DNA of 64,000 nucleotides, taken from the NCBI RefSeq assembly GCF_016107325.1, contig NZ_RCVT01000002.1, positions 310,001 through 374,000 of the forward strand, in the 5' to 3' direction. Made by a program: the position numbers and the translations under genes. Below the pieces are notes generated by a model that saw nothing but the letters and a program-made list of their open reading frames with translations, was not told where the DNA came from and ran no database searches. Of the stretch, positions 45,862-54,258 are shown piece by piece. The stretch is from Sphingomonas sp. MA1305 (GTDB taxonomy: Bacteria; Pseudomonadota; Alphaproteobacteria; Sphingomonadales; Sphingomonadaceae). The number at the start of each line of letters is the position of its first letter. Position 1 is the stretch's first letter.

Positions 45862-47175
45862 ATGCCGAACCGCGAGACCGAAGCCGACATGACCGGCGTG
45901 CCCGCGCCCGACGCCGGCCCGACCACGCCGAAGACGATCGCCGGCCGCAAGCTGAAGCCCTCGACGCTGATGATGGGCCATGGCTTCGACCCGGCGCTGT
46001 CGGAAGGATCGCTCAAGCCGCCGATCTTCCTCACCTCGACCTTCGTCTTCCCCAATGCCGCCGCCGGCAAGCGCCATTTCGAAGGCGTCACCGGCAAGCG
46101 GCCGGGCGGTGCCGAGGGCCTCGTCTATTCGCGCTTCAACGGCCCCAATCAGGAGATTCTCGAGGATCGCCTGTCGGTGTGGGAAGAGGCGGAGGACGCG
46201 CTCGCCTTTTCCAGCGGCATGGCGGCGATCGCCACGTTGTTCCTGTCGATGGTCAAGCCGGGTGACACGATCGTGCATTCGGGTCCGCTCTATGCGGCGA
46301 CCGAGACGCTGATCGCGCGCATCCTCGGCCGGTTCGGGGTGCATTGGCTCGACTTTCCGGCGGGCGCGACGCGCGCCGAGATCGACGCGGTGCTGGGCAA
46401 GGCGGCGAGCGGCAACGTCGCGCTGATCTATCTGGAAAGCCCCGCCAATCCGACCAATGCCCTGGTCGACGTCGAGGCGGTGCGCGCCAGCCGCGATGCG
46501 ATCTTCGCCAACAGCCCGGCCAAGCCGCCGATCGCGATCGACAACACCTTCCTCGGGCCGCTCTGGTCGAAGCCGCTGCAGCACGGCGCCGACATCGTCG
46601 TCTACAGTCTGACCAAATATGCCGGCGGCCATTCCGACCTGGTCGCCGGCGGCGTGCTCGGCAGCAAGGAGCACATCAACACGATCCGGTCGATGCGCAA
46701 CACGATCGGCACGATCTGCGATCCCAATACGGCATGGATGCTGCTGCGGTCGCTGGAAACGCTGGAGCTGCGCATGAGCCGCGCGGGCGAGAATGCCGCC
46801 AAGGTCTGCGCCTTCCTGCGCCAGCATCCCAAGGTCGACAGCATGGGCTATCTCGGCTTCATCGAGGATGCGCGCCAGAAGGACATCTACGACCGCCATT
46901 GCAGCGGCGCCGGCTCGACCTTCTCGCTGCTGGTCAAGGGCGGCGAGGCGGAGGCGTTCCGCTTCCTCGACGCGCTGAAGATCGCCAAGCTGGCGGTCAG
47001 CCTGGGCGGCACGGAGACGCTGGCGTCGCATCCCGCGGCGATGACGCATCTGTCGGTGCCGGAGGCGCGCAAGCAGGCGCTGGGCATCACCGACAATCTG
47101 GTGCGCATCTCGATCGGCGTCGAGGATGCCGACGACCTGATCGCCGATTTCGACCAGGCGCTGGCGGCGATCTAA
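45862..47175 (+). CDS. Cystathionine gamma-synthase-family PLP enzyme
   Basis: 437 aa from the ATG at 45862, with AAGGAG upstream (ATG 45856 is too close to it). Fold-type I PLP enzyme of the Cys/Met metabolism family. The PLP lysine is K252 in YSLTKYAGGHSD; FSSGMAAIATLF, AIDNTFLGPLWSKPL and HGADIVVYS are the cofactor-contact regions. It may act as gamma-synthase, gamma-lyase or sulfhydrylase on homoserine derivatives; the sequence alone does not separate these. No SAM-sensing leader was seen. Confidence 0.88.
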   Translation: MPNRETEADMTGVPAPDAGPTTPKTIAGRKLKPSTLMMGHGFDPALSEGSLKPPIFLTSTFVFPNAAAGKRHFEGVTGKRPGGAEGLVYSRFNGPNQEILEDRLSVWEEAEDALAFSSGMAAIATLFLSMVKPGDTIVHSGPLYAATETLIARILGRFGVHWLDFPAGATRAEIDAVLGKAASGNVALIYLESPANPTNALVDVEAVRASRDAIFANSPAKPPIAIDNTFLGPLWSKPLQHGADIVVYSLTKYAGGHSDLVAGGVLGSKEHINTIRSMRNTIGTICDPNTAWMLLRSLETLELRMSRAGENAAKVCAFLRQHPKVDSMGYLGFIEDARQKDIYDRHCSGAGSTFSLLVKGGEAEAFRFLDALKIAKLAVSLGGTETLASHPAAMTHLSVPEARKQALGITDNLVRISIGVEDADDLIADFDQALAAI

Positions 47176-47198
47176 GGGCCACGCCCCGGCCAGCCGCG

Positions 47199-47294
47199 TC
47201 ACCCTCACCCTTCCCATCGCCGCTGGCGATGGGCCCCTTCCCTCTCCCATCGGGAGAGGGAGGGAGGCGCGTCGCGCCGGAAGGGTGAGGGTGA
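47199..47294. repeat. Cruciform-forming inverted repeat
   Basis: An outer perfect 16-bp stem (TCACCCTCACCCTTCC at 47199-47214, GGAAGGGTGAGGGTGA at 47279-47294) encloses two inner hairpins, CATCGCC-GCT-GGCGATG and CCCTCTCCC-AT-CGGGAGAGGG. It lies between the PLP enzyme and the deaminase gene, in a 171-bp gap, and may act as a terminator or mobile palindrome. Confidence 0.85.
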
Positions 47295-47346
47295 TCCCGC
47301 GGGAAGAACCTTGCCCATCCGCCGCACCGCAGCGATGATGGCGCGG

Positions 47347-48363
47347 ATGACCGATCTCGCGACCTTCTGCACCGGCCTGCCCAAGGCCGAACTCCATCTG
47401 CACATCGAGGGCAGCCTCGAGCCCGAGCTGATGGTCGCGCTCGCCCGGCGCAATCGCGTCGCCATCCCCTTCGCCAGCGTCGAGGAGGTGCGCGCCGCCT
47501 ATCGCTTCACCGACCTGCAGAGCTTCCTCGACATCTATTACGCCGGCGCGGCGGTGCTGCTCACGGAAGAGGATTTCCGCGACCTCGCCGTCGCCTATTT
47601 CGATCGCGCCGCCGCCGACGGCGTCACCCACGCCGAGATCTTCTTCGATCCGCAGACGCATACCCACCGCGGCGTCGCCTTCGACACGGTGATGCGCGGT
47701 CTCACCGCCGGCATCGCCGAGGCGGAGGCGCGGCACGGGATGAGCGTGGGGCTGATCATGAGCTATCTGCGCCATCTCGACGAGGAGGATGCGCTGACGA
47801 CGCTGCGCCTCGCCGAGCCGTGGCTCGATCGTTTCGTCGGCGTCGGTCTCGATTCCTCCGAGCTCGGCAACCCGCCCGCCAAATTCGCCCGCGTCTTCGC
47901 CGCCAGCCGCGAGCGCGGGTTGAAATTGTGCTGCCATGCCGGCGAGGAGGGGCCGCCCGACTATGTCCGCGAGGCGCTGGACGTACTCCAGGTCGACCGG
48001 ATCGATCATGGCAACCGCAGCCTGGAGGATCCCGCGCTGGTCGCGCGGCTGGTCGCCGAGCGGATGACGCTGACCGTCTGCCCGCTGTCCAACGTCGCCT
48101 TGCGCAACGTCGATCGGCTGGCGGCGCATCCGATCGACCGGATGCTCGATCTCGGCCTGCGCGCGACGATCCATTCCGACGACCCGGCCTATTTCGGCGG
48201 CTATATCGCCGAGAATTTCCGCGCGACGGCGGCGGCGCGCGACCTGTCGCACGCGCAGTTGGCGACGCTGGCGCGCAACAGCTTCCTGGGATCGTTCCTG
48301 CCGGCGGATACGATCGCGCGCCACGTCGCGGCGGTCGACGCCTATGTGGAAGGGGCTGCCTGA
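47347..48363 (+). CDS. Adenine/adenosine deaminase-family enzyme, adenine deaminase-like
   Basis: 338 aa from ATG 47347; two earlier in-frame ATGs precede it by 9-12 bp. Zinc ligands and catalytic residues are seen in LPKAELHLHIEGSLEPEL, CCHAGEEGP, RIDHGN and HSDDPAYFGG. The DPAYFGGY and DSSELGNPPAKFARVF motifs point to the adenine deaminase branch rather than mammalian-type adenosine deaminase. It would convert adenine to hypoxanthine. The stop overlaps the start of a phosphoribosyltransferase gene (TGATG), fitting purine salvage. Confidence 0.85.
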   Translation: MTDLATFCTGLPKAELHLHIEGSLEPELMVALARRNRVAIPFASVEEVRAAYRFTDLQSFLDIYYAGAAVLLTEEDFRDLAVAYFDRAAADGVTHAEIFFDPQTHTHRGVAFDTVMRGLTAGIAEAEARHGMSVGLIMSYLRHLDEEDALTTLRLAEPWLDRFVGVGLDSSELGNPPAKFARVFAASRERGLKLCCHAGEEGPPDYVREALDVLQVDRIDHGNRSLEDPALVARLVAERMTLTVCPLSNVALRNVDRLAAHPIDRMLDLGLRATIHSDDPAYFGGYIAENFRATAAARDLSHAQLATLARNSFLGSFLPADTIARHVAAVDAYVEGAA

Positions 48364-48881
48364 TGCCGGTGTTCACCCCGATCGGCCATGACGCCTTCGT
48401 CGCCGACGTGCGCGCACTCGCGGCCGCGCTGGGCGCCGACGCCGGCTGGCGGGCGGATTACCTGATCGGCATCGGGCGCGGCGGGCTGGTGCCGGCGGTG
48501 TACCTCAGCCACGCCACCGGCCTCGCGACGCTGTCGTGCGACCTGTCGAGCAACGTCAAGGATTTCGCCGACGACGTGCTGGTCCGGCTGGCGACGCGGG
48601 CGGGCGCCGGCGAGCGCCTGCTGTTCGTCGACGACATCAACGATTCGGGCCGGACGATCGGACTGCTGCGCGACAAGCTCGCCGCGGCCGGGGCGCCGGC
48701 GGCGCATATCCGCTTCGCGACGCTGATCGACAATGTCGTCTCCGCGCAGCGCGTCGACTATCGCGCCCGCACGATCGACCGCACCACGACCAAGGACTGG
48801 TACGTCTTCCCCTGGGAAGCGGTCGCGCCGCAGGCGGCGATCGAAGACGATGCGGCCGAGGTGCCCGACCGCATCGCCTGA
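48363..48881 (+). CDS. Purine phosphoribosyltransferase-family protein
   Basis: 172 aa. The PRPP-binding motif is FVDDINDSGRT at residues 88-98. YLIGIGRGGLVPAVYLSH is the usual hood/N-terminal PRTase feature. Similar proteins are called hypoxanthine or xanthine-guanine phosphoribosyltransferase-like. Being translationally coupled to the deaminase, it probably turns hypoxanthine plus PRPP into IMP; this is inference from context. It ends 4 bp before the convergent murA stop. Confidence 0.85.
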   Translation: MPVFTPIGHDAFVADVRALAAALGADAGWRADYLIGIGRGGLVPAVYLSHATGLATLSCDLSSNVKDFADDVLVRLATRAGAGERLLFVDDINDSGRTIGLLRDKLAAAGAPAAHIRFATLIDNVVSAQRVDYRARTIDRTTTKDWYVFPWEAVAPQAAIEDDAAEVPDRIA

Positions 48882-48885
48882 CGCA

Positions 48886-50169
48886 TCAGCCGTCGCTGAC
48901 GCGTTCGATGTCGGCGCCGACCGCGGACAGTTTCTCTTCCAGCCGCTCGTAACCGCGGTCGAGATGGTAAACGCGGCTGACCGCGGTTTCACCCTCGGCG
49001 ACAAGCCCAGCGAGGATCAGGCTCATCGACGCGCGCAGGTCGGTCGCCATCACCGGTGCGCCGACCAGCGCGCTCTTTCCCTTCACCACCGCGGTACGGC
49101 CGTGCACCTGGATGTCGGCGCCCATCCGCGCCAGTTCGGGCACGTGCATGTAGCGGTTCTCGAAGATCGTCTCGGTCAGCACGCTGGCACCGTCCGCCTG
49201 GGTCAGCATCGCCATGAACTGCGCCTGCATGTCGGTCGCGAAGCCCGGGAAGGGCGCGGTCGACAGCGTCACGGGCGTAAGCGGCGCGTCGGCGGCGACC
49301 TTGATCCCGTCGCGCGTCTCGGTGACGGTCACCCCCGCTTCGCGCAGCGCGTCGACCGTCGCCTGCATGTCGCTGGCGCGCGCGCCGACCAGTTCCAGCT
49401 CGCCGCCGGTGATCGCCGCGGCGCAGGCGTAGCTGCCCGCCTCGATCCGGTCGGGCATCACCGCATAGGTGGCGCCGTGCAGCCGGTCGACGCCCTCGAT
49501 CTCCAGCGTCTCGGTGCCGATGCCGTCGATCCGCGCGCCCATCGCGACCAGCAGGTTGCACAGGTCGACGATCTCCGGCTCGCGCGCCGCATTCTCGATG
49601 ACGCTGGTGCCGCGCGCCGTCGCCGCGGCCATCAGCACATTCTCCGTCGCGCCGACCGAGACGACCGGGAAGCGGTAGCGGCCGCCGGACAGCCGCCCGC
49701 CCGGCGCGGTCGCGGTGACATAGCCCGCCGCCATCTCCAGCTCGGCGCCGATCGCCTCCAGCGCCTTGAGGTGGAGGTCGATCGGCCGGTTGCCGATCGC
49801 GCAGCCGCCGGGCAGCGACACCCGCGCCTGGCCGGCGCGCGCCAGCACCGGGCCGAGCACCAGGATCGAGGCGCGCATCTTGCGCACGATGTCATAGGGT
49901 GCCTCGGTGCTGGTCAGCATGCCGGCACGGATCGTCATCACTCGGCCGAAATCCTCCGGCCGCGTGCCCTGGATCGCGGTCGAGGCGCCGAGCTGGTTGA
50001 GCAGATGGCCGAAGCCGTCGACGTCGGCGAGCCGCGGCAGGTTGCGCAACGTCACCGGTTCGTCGGTGAGCAGGGCGCAGGGCATCAGCGTCAGCGCGGC
50101 GTTTTTGGCGCCGGAGATGGGCAGGCGGCCGGACAGGCGATGGCCGCCGCGGATAAGGATACGGTCCAT
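48886..50169 (-). CDS. murA: UDP-N-acetylglucosamine 1-carboxyvinyltransferase
   Basis: 427 aa from ATG 50169 (MDRILIRGG). MurA transfers enolpyruvate from PEP to UDP-GlcNAc in the first committed step of peptidoglycan synthesis. [20 protein letters not shown], the catalytic loop [13 protein letters not shown] with the cysteine at 123, and AALTEPEIV-like [14 protein letters not shown] are seen, as is [13 protein letters not shown]. The loop cysteine is the residue attacked by fosfomycin. The start faces the Crp/Fnr regulator gene (divergent). Confidence 0.97.
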   Translation of the reverse strand: MDRILIRGGHRLSGRLPISGAKNAALTLMPCALLTDEPVTLRNLPRLADVDGFGHLLNQLGASTAIQGTRPEDFGRVMTIRAGMLTSTEAPYDIVRKMRASILVLGPVLARAGQARVSLPGGCAIGNRPIDLHLKALEAIGAELEMAAGYVTATAPGGRLSGGRYRFPVVSVGATENVLMAAATARGTSVIENAAREPEIVDLCNLLVAMGARIDGIGTETLEIEGVDRLHGATYAVMPDRIEAGSYACAAAITGGELELVGARASDMQATVDALREAGVTVTETRDGIKVAADAPLTPVTLSTAPFPGFATDMQAQFMAMLTQADGASVLTETIFENRYMHVPELARMGADIQVHGRTAVVKGKSALVGAPVMATDLRASMSLILAGLVAEGETAVSRVYHLDRGYERLEEKLSAVGADIERVSDG

Positions 50170-50322
50170 CGGATGGCGTCTAGGCGCTCCCCCGCGCACT
50201 CGCAACAGACCCGAGCGGTTCCTTCGCCGGTACGAGTGCGAAATGACCCTTGATCGATTTTAATGCAGCAATCTTGGCCATTTGCTTTGTGCGGTCGGCA
50301 AGGTTTTGGGGGTTCCAACAGC

Positions 50323-51054
50323 GTGGCCAGCTGCCTCGCCGCACGTGTCGGCGAACTGATCGACTTGTCCGAGAGCGAGACGGCGGCGCTCGACCGGCTG
50401 GAACAGCGCGAACGGCAATTGCGCCGTGGCGCGGTGCTGCTGCGCGAGCACGACCGGCTGAGCGAATTGTTCGTGGTCAAGCGCGGGACGATGATGAGCT
50501 ATGTCATCCTGCCCGACGGCAGCCGCCAGATCCTGCGCTTCCTGTTCCCCGGCGATCTGATCGCCATGGCCAGCCTGGTCTATCGCAGCTCGCCGGAGAC
50601 GGTGATGGCGCTGACCGAATGCGCGGTCGCCCCGCTCGAGCGCGGCCTGATCGCCGAAGTGATCGGCCAGCATCCGCGGCTCGCCGCCCTGCTGATCGCG
50701 CTCGACCAGATGGAGCGGGTGGCGCTGACCGACCGCCTCGCCGGCCTTGGTCGCACCTCGGCCAAGGCGCGCGTCGCGGCGCTGCTGATCGAGATCCGCA
50801 ACCGGCTGCGCGTGCGCGACGGCCGGGTCGACGATGCCTTCGTCCTCGGCCTGACGCAGGAGGAGATCGGCGACGCCACCGGTCTGACCGCGGTCCATGT
50901 CAACCGGATGCTGCGCCAGCTGGAGGACGAAGGGCTGATCGCACGCGATGGCGGGCGCTTCACCTTCGTCAACGAGAACGGGCTGATGCGCGCCGCCAAC
51001 CATGTCGAGCGCGGCGCGGGGGTCGACCTCGCCTGGCTGCCCGCCGGGCGCTAG
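50323..51054 (+). CDS. Crp/Fnr-family transcriptional regulator
   Basis: 243 aa from GTG 50323 (GGGGG about 10 nt upstream); an in-frame ATG at 50263 would add 20 non-homologous residues. A cyclic-nucleotide-binding-type beta-barrel spans about 15-120 (LFVVKRGTMMSYVILPDGSRQIL, LFPGDLIAM), followed by a dimer helix and a winged HTH (GLTQEEIGDATGLTAVHVNRMLRQLEDEGLI). The HTH VHVNRML differs from the FNR recognition helix, and the FNR cysteine cluster is absent. The effector is unknown. Divergent from murA and convergent with clpS. Confidence 0.88.
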   Translation: MASCLAARVGELIDLSESETAALDRLEQRERQLRRGAVLLREHDRLSELFVVKRGTMMSYVILPDGSRQILRFLFPGDLIAMASLVYRSSPETVMALTECAVAPLERGLIAEVIGQHPRLAALLIALDQMERVALTDRLAGLGRTSAKARVAALLIEIRNRLRVRDGRVDDAFVLGLTQEEIGDATGLTAVHVNRMLRQLEDEGLIARDGGRFTFVNENGLMRAANHVERGAGVDLAWLPAGR

Positions 51055-51063
51055 AGCCTCGTC

Positions 51064-51080
51064 CCCGCCCTATCGGCGGG
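51064..51080. terminator. Hairpin between crp-like gene and clpS
   Basis: CCCGCC (51064-51069) and GGCGGG (51075-51080) pair around CTATC, between two convergent genes. No T-run. Confidence 0.35.
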
Positions 51081-51089
51081 AGCGGGCAT

Positions 51090-51440
51090 TCATGCCTTTT
51101 CCAGCGTGCACTGCAGCGGATGCTGGTTCTGCCGCGCGAAGTCGATGACCTGGCCGACCTTGGTCTCCGCGACCTCGTAGGAGAAGATGCCGCAGACGCC
51201 GACGCCCTTCTGGTGGACGTGCAGCATCACCCGCGTCGCCTCCTCCATGTTCATGCGGAAGAAGCGCTGCAGGCACAGGACGACGAATTCCATCGGCGTG
51301 TAATCGTCGTTGAGCATCAGCACGCGATACGGCGTCGGCTGCTTGGTCCGCGTACGCGTCTTGGTGGCGAGGCCGGTGCCCGTGCCATCGTCCTGACCAT
51401 CGTCGCGGCGCTGCGCCATGTGGATCGGTTCGGCTGTCAT
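51090..51440 (-). CDS. clpS: ATP-dependent Clp protease adaptor ClpS
   Basis: 116 aa from ATG 51440; ATG 51419 (MAQRRDDG) is a possible alternative. ClpS hands N-degron substrates to ClpAP. The folded core has [18 protein letters not shown], the substrate-pocket residues in NDDYTPM and [16 protein letters not shown], and [20 protein letters not shown]. The N-terminal 35 residues are disordered. It is downstream of the phasin gene on the same strand but separated by a terminator. Confidence 0.95.
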   Translation of the reverse strand: MTAEPIHMAQRRDDGQDDGTGTGLATKTRTRTKQPTPYRVLMLNDDYTPMEFVVLCLQRFFRMNMEEATRVMLHVHQKGVGVCGIFSYEVAETKVGQVIDFARQNQHPLQCTLEKA

Positions 51441-51495
51441 GATGAAGCGTCGAAATATGGCACGCCGGTGCGCCGGGGCAAGGCCCTGTCGCCGC

Positions 51496-51529
51496 AAAAA
51501 GGGCGACCGCATCGCTGCGGCCGCCCCTT
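51496..51529 (-). terminator. Rho-independent terminator of the phasin gene
   Basis: On the minus strand an 11-bp stem with one G-T pair (51526-51516 with 51511-51501) has a GCGA tetraloop and runs into five T (51500-51496). Confidence 0.8.
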
Positions 51530-51556
51530 TCGTCCCATAATCGGGAAGGCCGTGCG

Positions 51557-52303
51557 TCAGGCAGCGACCTTGATCTTCTCCGCGGCGAGCGCGACGCGGT
51601 TGGAGATCGGCTGCGCGATCTCGCCAGCGAGCTTCAGCACCGCCTCGGCGCGCGCCGAGCTTTCCGCCACCAGCGAGTCGAACGCGTTGCGCGTATAGTC
51701 GCTGTGCAGCTTGAGGAATTCGGTCGGCGACTTGACGCTGGCGAGCTGCTTGGCGGCGGCGGTCGCCTCCTCGAACGCCTTCTTGGCGTAAGCGACGCTG
51801 TCCTGGCTCAGCGTCTCGAGGCCGCGGGCGGCGACGCGCGACGATTCGACCAAAGCCTCCAGATTGCCGCGGCCGAAGTCGGCGGCGTCCTCGAAATACT
51901 TCTGGCCCTTTTCCATCGCGCCCTTGGCGCGGTCGCCGGCCTCGTTGAACAGGGTCTCGGCCTTGGCCGTGGCGTTGTCGACGGTGCTCCTGGCGGTATC
52001 GATCGTGTCCATGCTGATGTCCTTCGCTGCGGGTGCGGCAGGCGCGACGGGCGCTGCGGCGGGGGTGGGACGCACGGGCGGTGTCGCCGCGCGCGGGGCC
52101 GGCTGTGCGCCGGTCGGCTTGATCGGTTCGGGCTGCGCCGCGACCGGCGCCTCGTGCGGGGCGGCGGGGGCGGCGAGTGCGGGCGGGATCGCCGGTGCGG
52201 CGGCGAGCGTCTGCTGCACCACATCGGCGGCACGGGCGATGGCAGCGGATGGCTTGCCGGCCTTCGCCGACTTGCGGGCGGGCTTGGGGGGCGAGTCTGC
52301 CAT
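51557..52303 (-). CDS. Phasin-family PHB granule protein with Ala/Pro extension
   Basis: 248 aa from ATG 52303 (GGAG upstream). Residues 1-110 are a low-complexity Ala/Pro/Lys region ([16 protein letters not shown], then Pro/Ala-rich blocks). The C-terminal half is the phasin domain: [64 protein letters not shown] in outline. Phasins coat polyhydroxybutyrate granules and limit their size. It lies 83 bp downstream of phaC on the same strand, so it is part of the PHB locus. Confidence 0.88.
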   Translation of the reverse strand: MADSPPKPARKSAKAGKPSAAIARAADVVQQTLAAAPAIPPALAAPAAPHEAPVAAQPEPIKPTGAQPAPRAATPPVRPTPAAAPVAPAAPAAKDISMDTIDTARSTVDNATAKAETLFNEAGDRAKGAMEKGQKYFEDAADFGRGNLEALVESSRVAARGLETLSQDSVAYAKKAFEEATAAAKQLASVKSPTEFLKLHSDYTRNAFDSLVAESSARAEAVLKLAGEIAQPISNRVALAAEKIKVAA

Positions 52304-52386
52304 GGTCCTGCTCCAGCGTTTTGCTGCACTGCACAATAAGGCCTGATTCGGCCGGATGCAAGAGAAAACGCTACGAAATCCGCTCT

Positions 52387-54111
52387 TCAGCGGGCGCGGA
52401 CATAGTCCCCCGGTGCGTCGGCAAGCGCGGGTAGCGCGCCCTCCCCCGGCCGGCGTGCGCCGTCGGCCGGCACGGTCGCCTCGCCGTGGCCACGCAGCCA
52501 GGCCGCCCAGTCCGGCCACCAACTGCCGCGCGTCTCGGTCGCGCTGGCGACGAACTCGTCGAGCGAGTCAGCGGCGTGATCGTTGGTCCAATATTGATAT
52601 TTGCCCGCCGCCGGCGGATTGACGACCCCGGCGATATGGCCCGACCCGGCGAGCACGAAGCGCAGCGGTCCGGTGAACAAATGCGTGATCTTCCACACGC
52701 TTTCCGGCGGCGCGATATGATCTTCGCGGCCCGCCTGGACATAGGCTGGCGTCGCCACCTTGGTCAGGTCGAGCGGCACCCCCGCCACCGACAGCGCGCC
52801 GGGCCGCACCAGCAGGTTGTCGCGGTACAGATCGGTCAAATAGGACAGATGCCATTTCGCCGGCAGGTTGGTGACGTCGCCGTTCCAGTGGAGCAGGTCG
52901 AAGGGCGCATGATCCTTGCCGAGCAGATAGTTGCTGGTGACGTAGCTCCAGATCAGGTCGCGCCCGCGCAACAGGTTGAAGGTCGCGGCCAGGTAGCGCC
53001 CGTCGAGGAACCCCTGCGGCGACAGCGCGCCGATCAGCGCGAGCTGCTCGTCATCGACGAAATGGGTGAGGTCGCCCGCCGCGGCGAAATCGACCTGCGC
53101 GGTCAGGAAGGTGGCGGAGGCGACCTTGTCCGCCGCGCCGCAGGCCGAGAGCAGCGCCAGCGTCGCCGCCAGCGTCGTGCCCGCCACGCAATAGCCGATC
53201 GCATGCACCGAGGGCACGTCGAGCAGGCCGCGGACGGTGTCGATCGCATCGACCTGCGCACCGACATAATCGTCCCAGATCACGTCCTTCATCGTCGCGT
53301 CGGCCGACTTCCACGACACCATGAAGACGGTGAGGCCCTGGTCCACCGCCCAACGGATGAAGCTCTTCTCCGGCGTCAGGTCGAGGATGTAGAAGCGGTT
53401 GATCCACGGCGGGAAGATCACCACCGGCGTGGCCAGCACCTGCTCCGTGGTCGGCGCATATTGGATCAGTTCGTACAGCGGCGTGCGCTTCACCACCTTG
53501 CCCGGCGTCGTCGCCAGGTCGCGGCCGATCTCGAACGCGCCCGCCGGGCTGTGCGTCATCTGCCCCTTGCCGATGTCCGCGAGCATGTGCTGCAGCCCGT
53601 CGAGCAGGTTCTGGCCGCGCGTTTCGATCGTCTTGGCCATCACCTCCGGGTTGGTCGCCGGAAAGTTGGACGGGCTGATCGCATCGACGAAGCCCTTGGC
53701 GGCGAAGCGGAGCTGCTGCTTCTGCTTGTCGTCCAGCCCCTCAAGCTGGTCGACGCCGCGCAGCATATGATCGGCGACCAGATTGTAGCTGCGCCGCAGC
53801 CAGTCGAACCAGGGATCGTCGCGCCACGCCGGATCCTTGAACCGCTTGTCGCGTGCGTCGCCGTCCGAGGCGGCGGGCGGCGGCGGCGCGGCGGCGGGAT
53901 CGAGGAAACGCTGCCACAGCGTCAGGCTGTCGGTCCAGAAATCGCGCACCTGGGCCGCGGCGGGCGTGTCGGTGACGCCCGGCAGCCGGGCGGCGTCGAA
54001 CCAGTCGAGCCCCTGCTCCATCGCCATCTGCTGCGCGCGACCCATCACCCAGGTCCAATGCTGCAGTTCGGCGAGATCAGGCGTCGAACGGGGATCCTTC
54101 GGGTCGGCCAT
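52387..54111 (-). CDS. phaC: Class I poly(R)-hydroxyalkanoic acid synthase
   Basis: 574 aa from ATG 54111 (GGAGAGGAAG upstream). It polymerises 3-hydroxybutyryl-CoA into PHB on the granule surface. The N-terminal PhaC domain runs to about 230 (KRFKDPAWRDDPWFDWLRRSY). The alpha/beta-hydrolase catalytic cysteine is C308 in the lipase-like box GYCVAGTT, with Asp in AGREDHIAPPESVW and His in AGSGHIAGVVNPP. Length fits class I synthase, which needs no PhaE/PhaR partner. phbB is at 35 kb. Confidence 0.95.
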   Translation of the reverse strand: MADPKDPRSTPDLAELQHWTWVMGRAQQMAMEQGLDWFDAARLPGVTDTPAAAQVRDFWTDSLTLWQRFLDPAAAPPPPAASDGDARDKRFKDPAWRDDPWFDWLRRSYNLVADHMLRGVDQLEGLDDKQKQQLRFAAKGFVDAISPSNFPATNPEVMAKTIETRGQNLLDGLQHMLADIGKGQMTHSPAGAFEIGRDLATTPGKVVKRTPLYELIQYAPTTEQVLATPVVIFPPWINRFYILDLTPEKSFIRWAVDQGLTVFMVSWKSADATMKDVIWDDYVGAQVDAIDTVRGLLDVPSVHAIGYCVAGTTLAATLALLSACGAADKVASATFLTAQVDFAAAGDLTHFVDDEQLALIGALSPQGFLDGRYLAATFNLLRGRDLIWSYVTSNYLLGKDHAPFDLLHWNGDVTNLPAKWHLSYLTDLYRDNLLVRPGALSVAGVPLDLTKVATPAYVQAGREDHIAPPESVWKITHLFTGPLRFVLAGSGHIAGVVNPPAAGKYQYWTNDHAADSLDEFVASATETRGSWWPDWAAWLRGHGEATVPADGARRPGEGALPALADAPGDYVRAR

Positions 54112-54258
54112 GGCGCTTCCTCTCCGCCGGCCGGCATAGCGGCTTCGCGCCACGCGGGGAACCGGCATTGCCGCCGAGTCCGGCAGAGGGCGGGAAATGC
54201 GCTTGCTCCGGCGCGACGAACCGGCCTAGCTCCCTGAAACAGCGAAGGAAGAGCGGGA

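Noticed and set aside
50252..50265. FNR-like box TTGAT-CGAT-TTTAA upstream of the Crp/Fnr gene
   Set aside because: Only one half-site is good, and the nearby regulator lacks FNR's cysteine cluster and its recognition-helix residues, so there is no supporting reason to call an FNR site.
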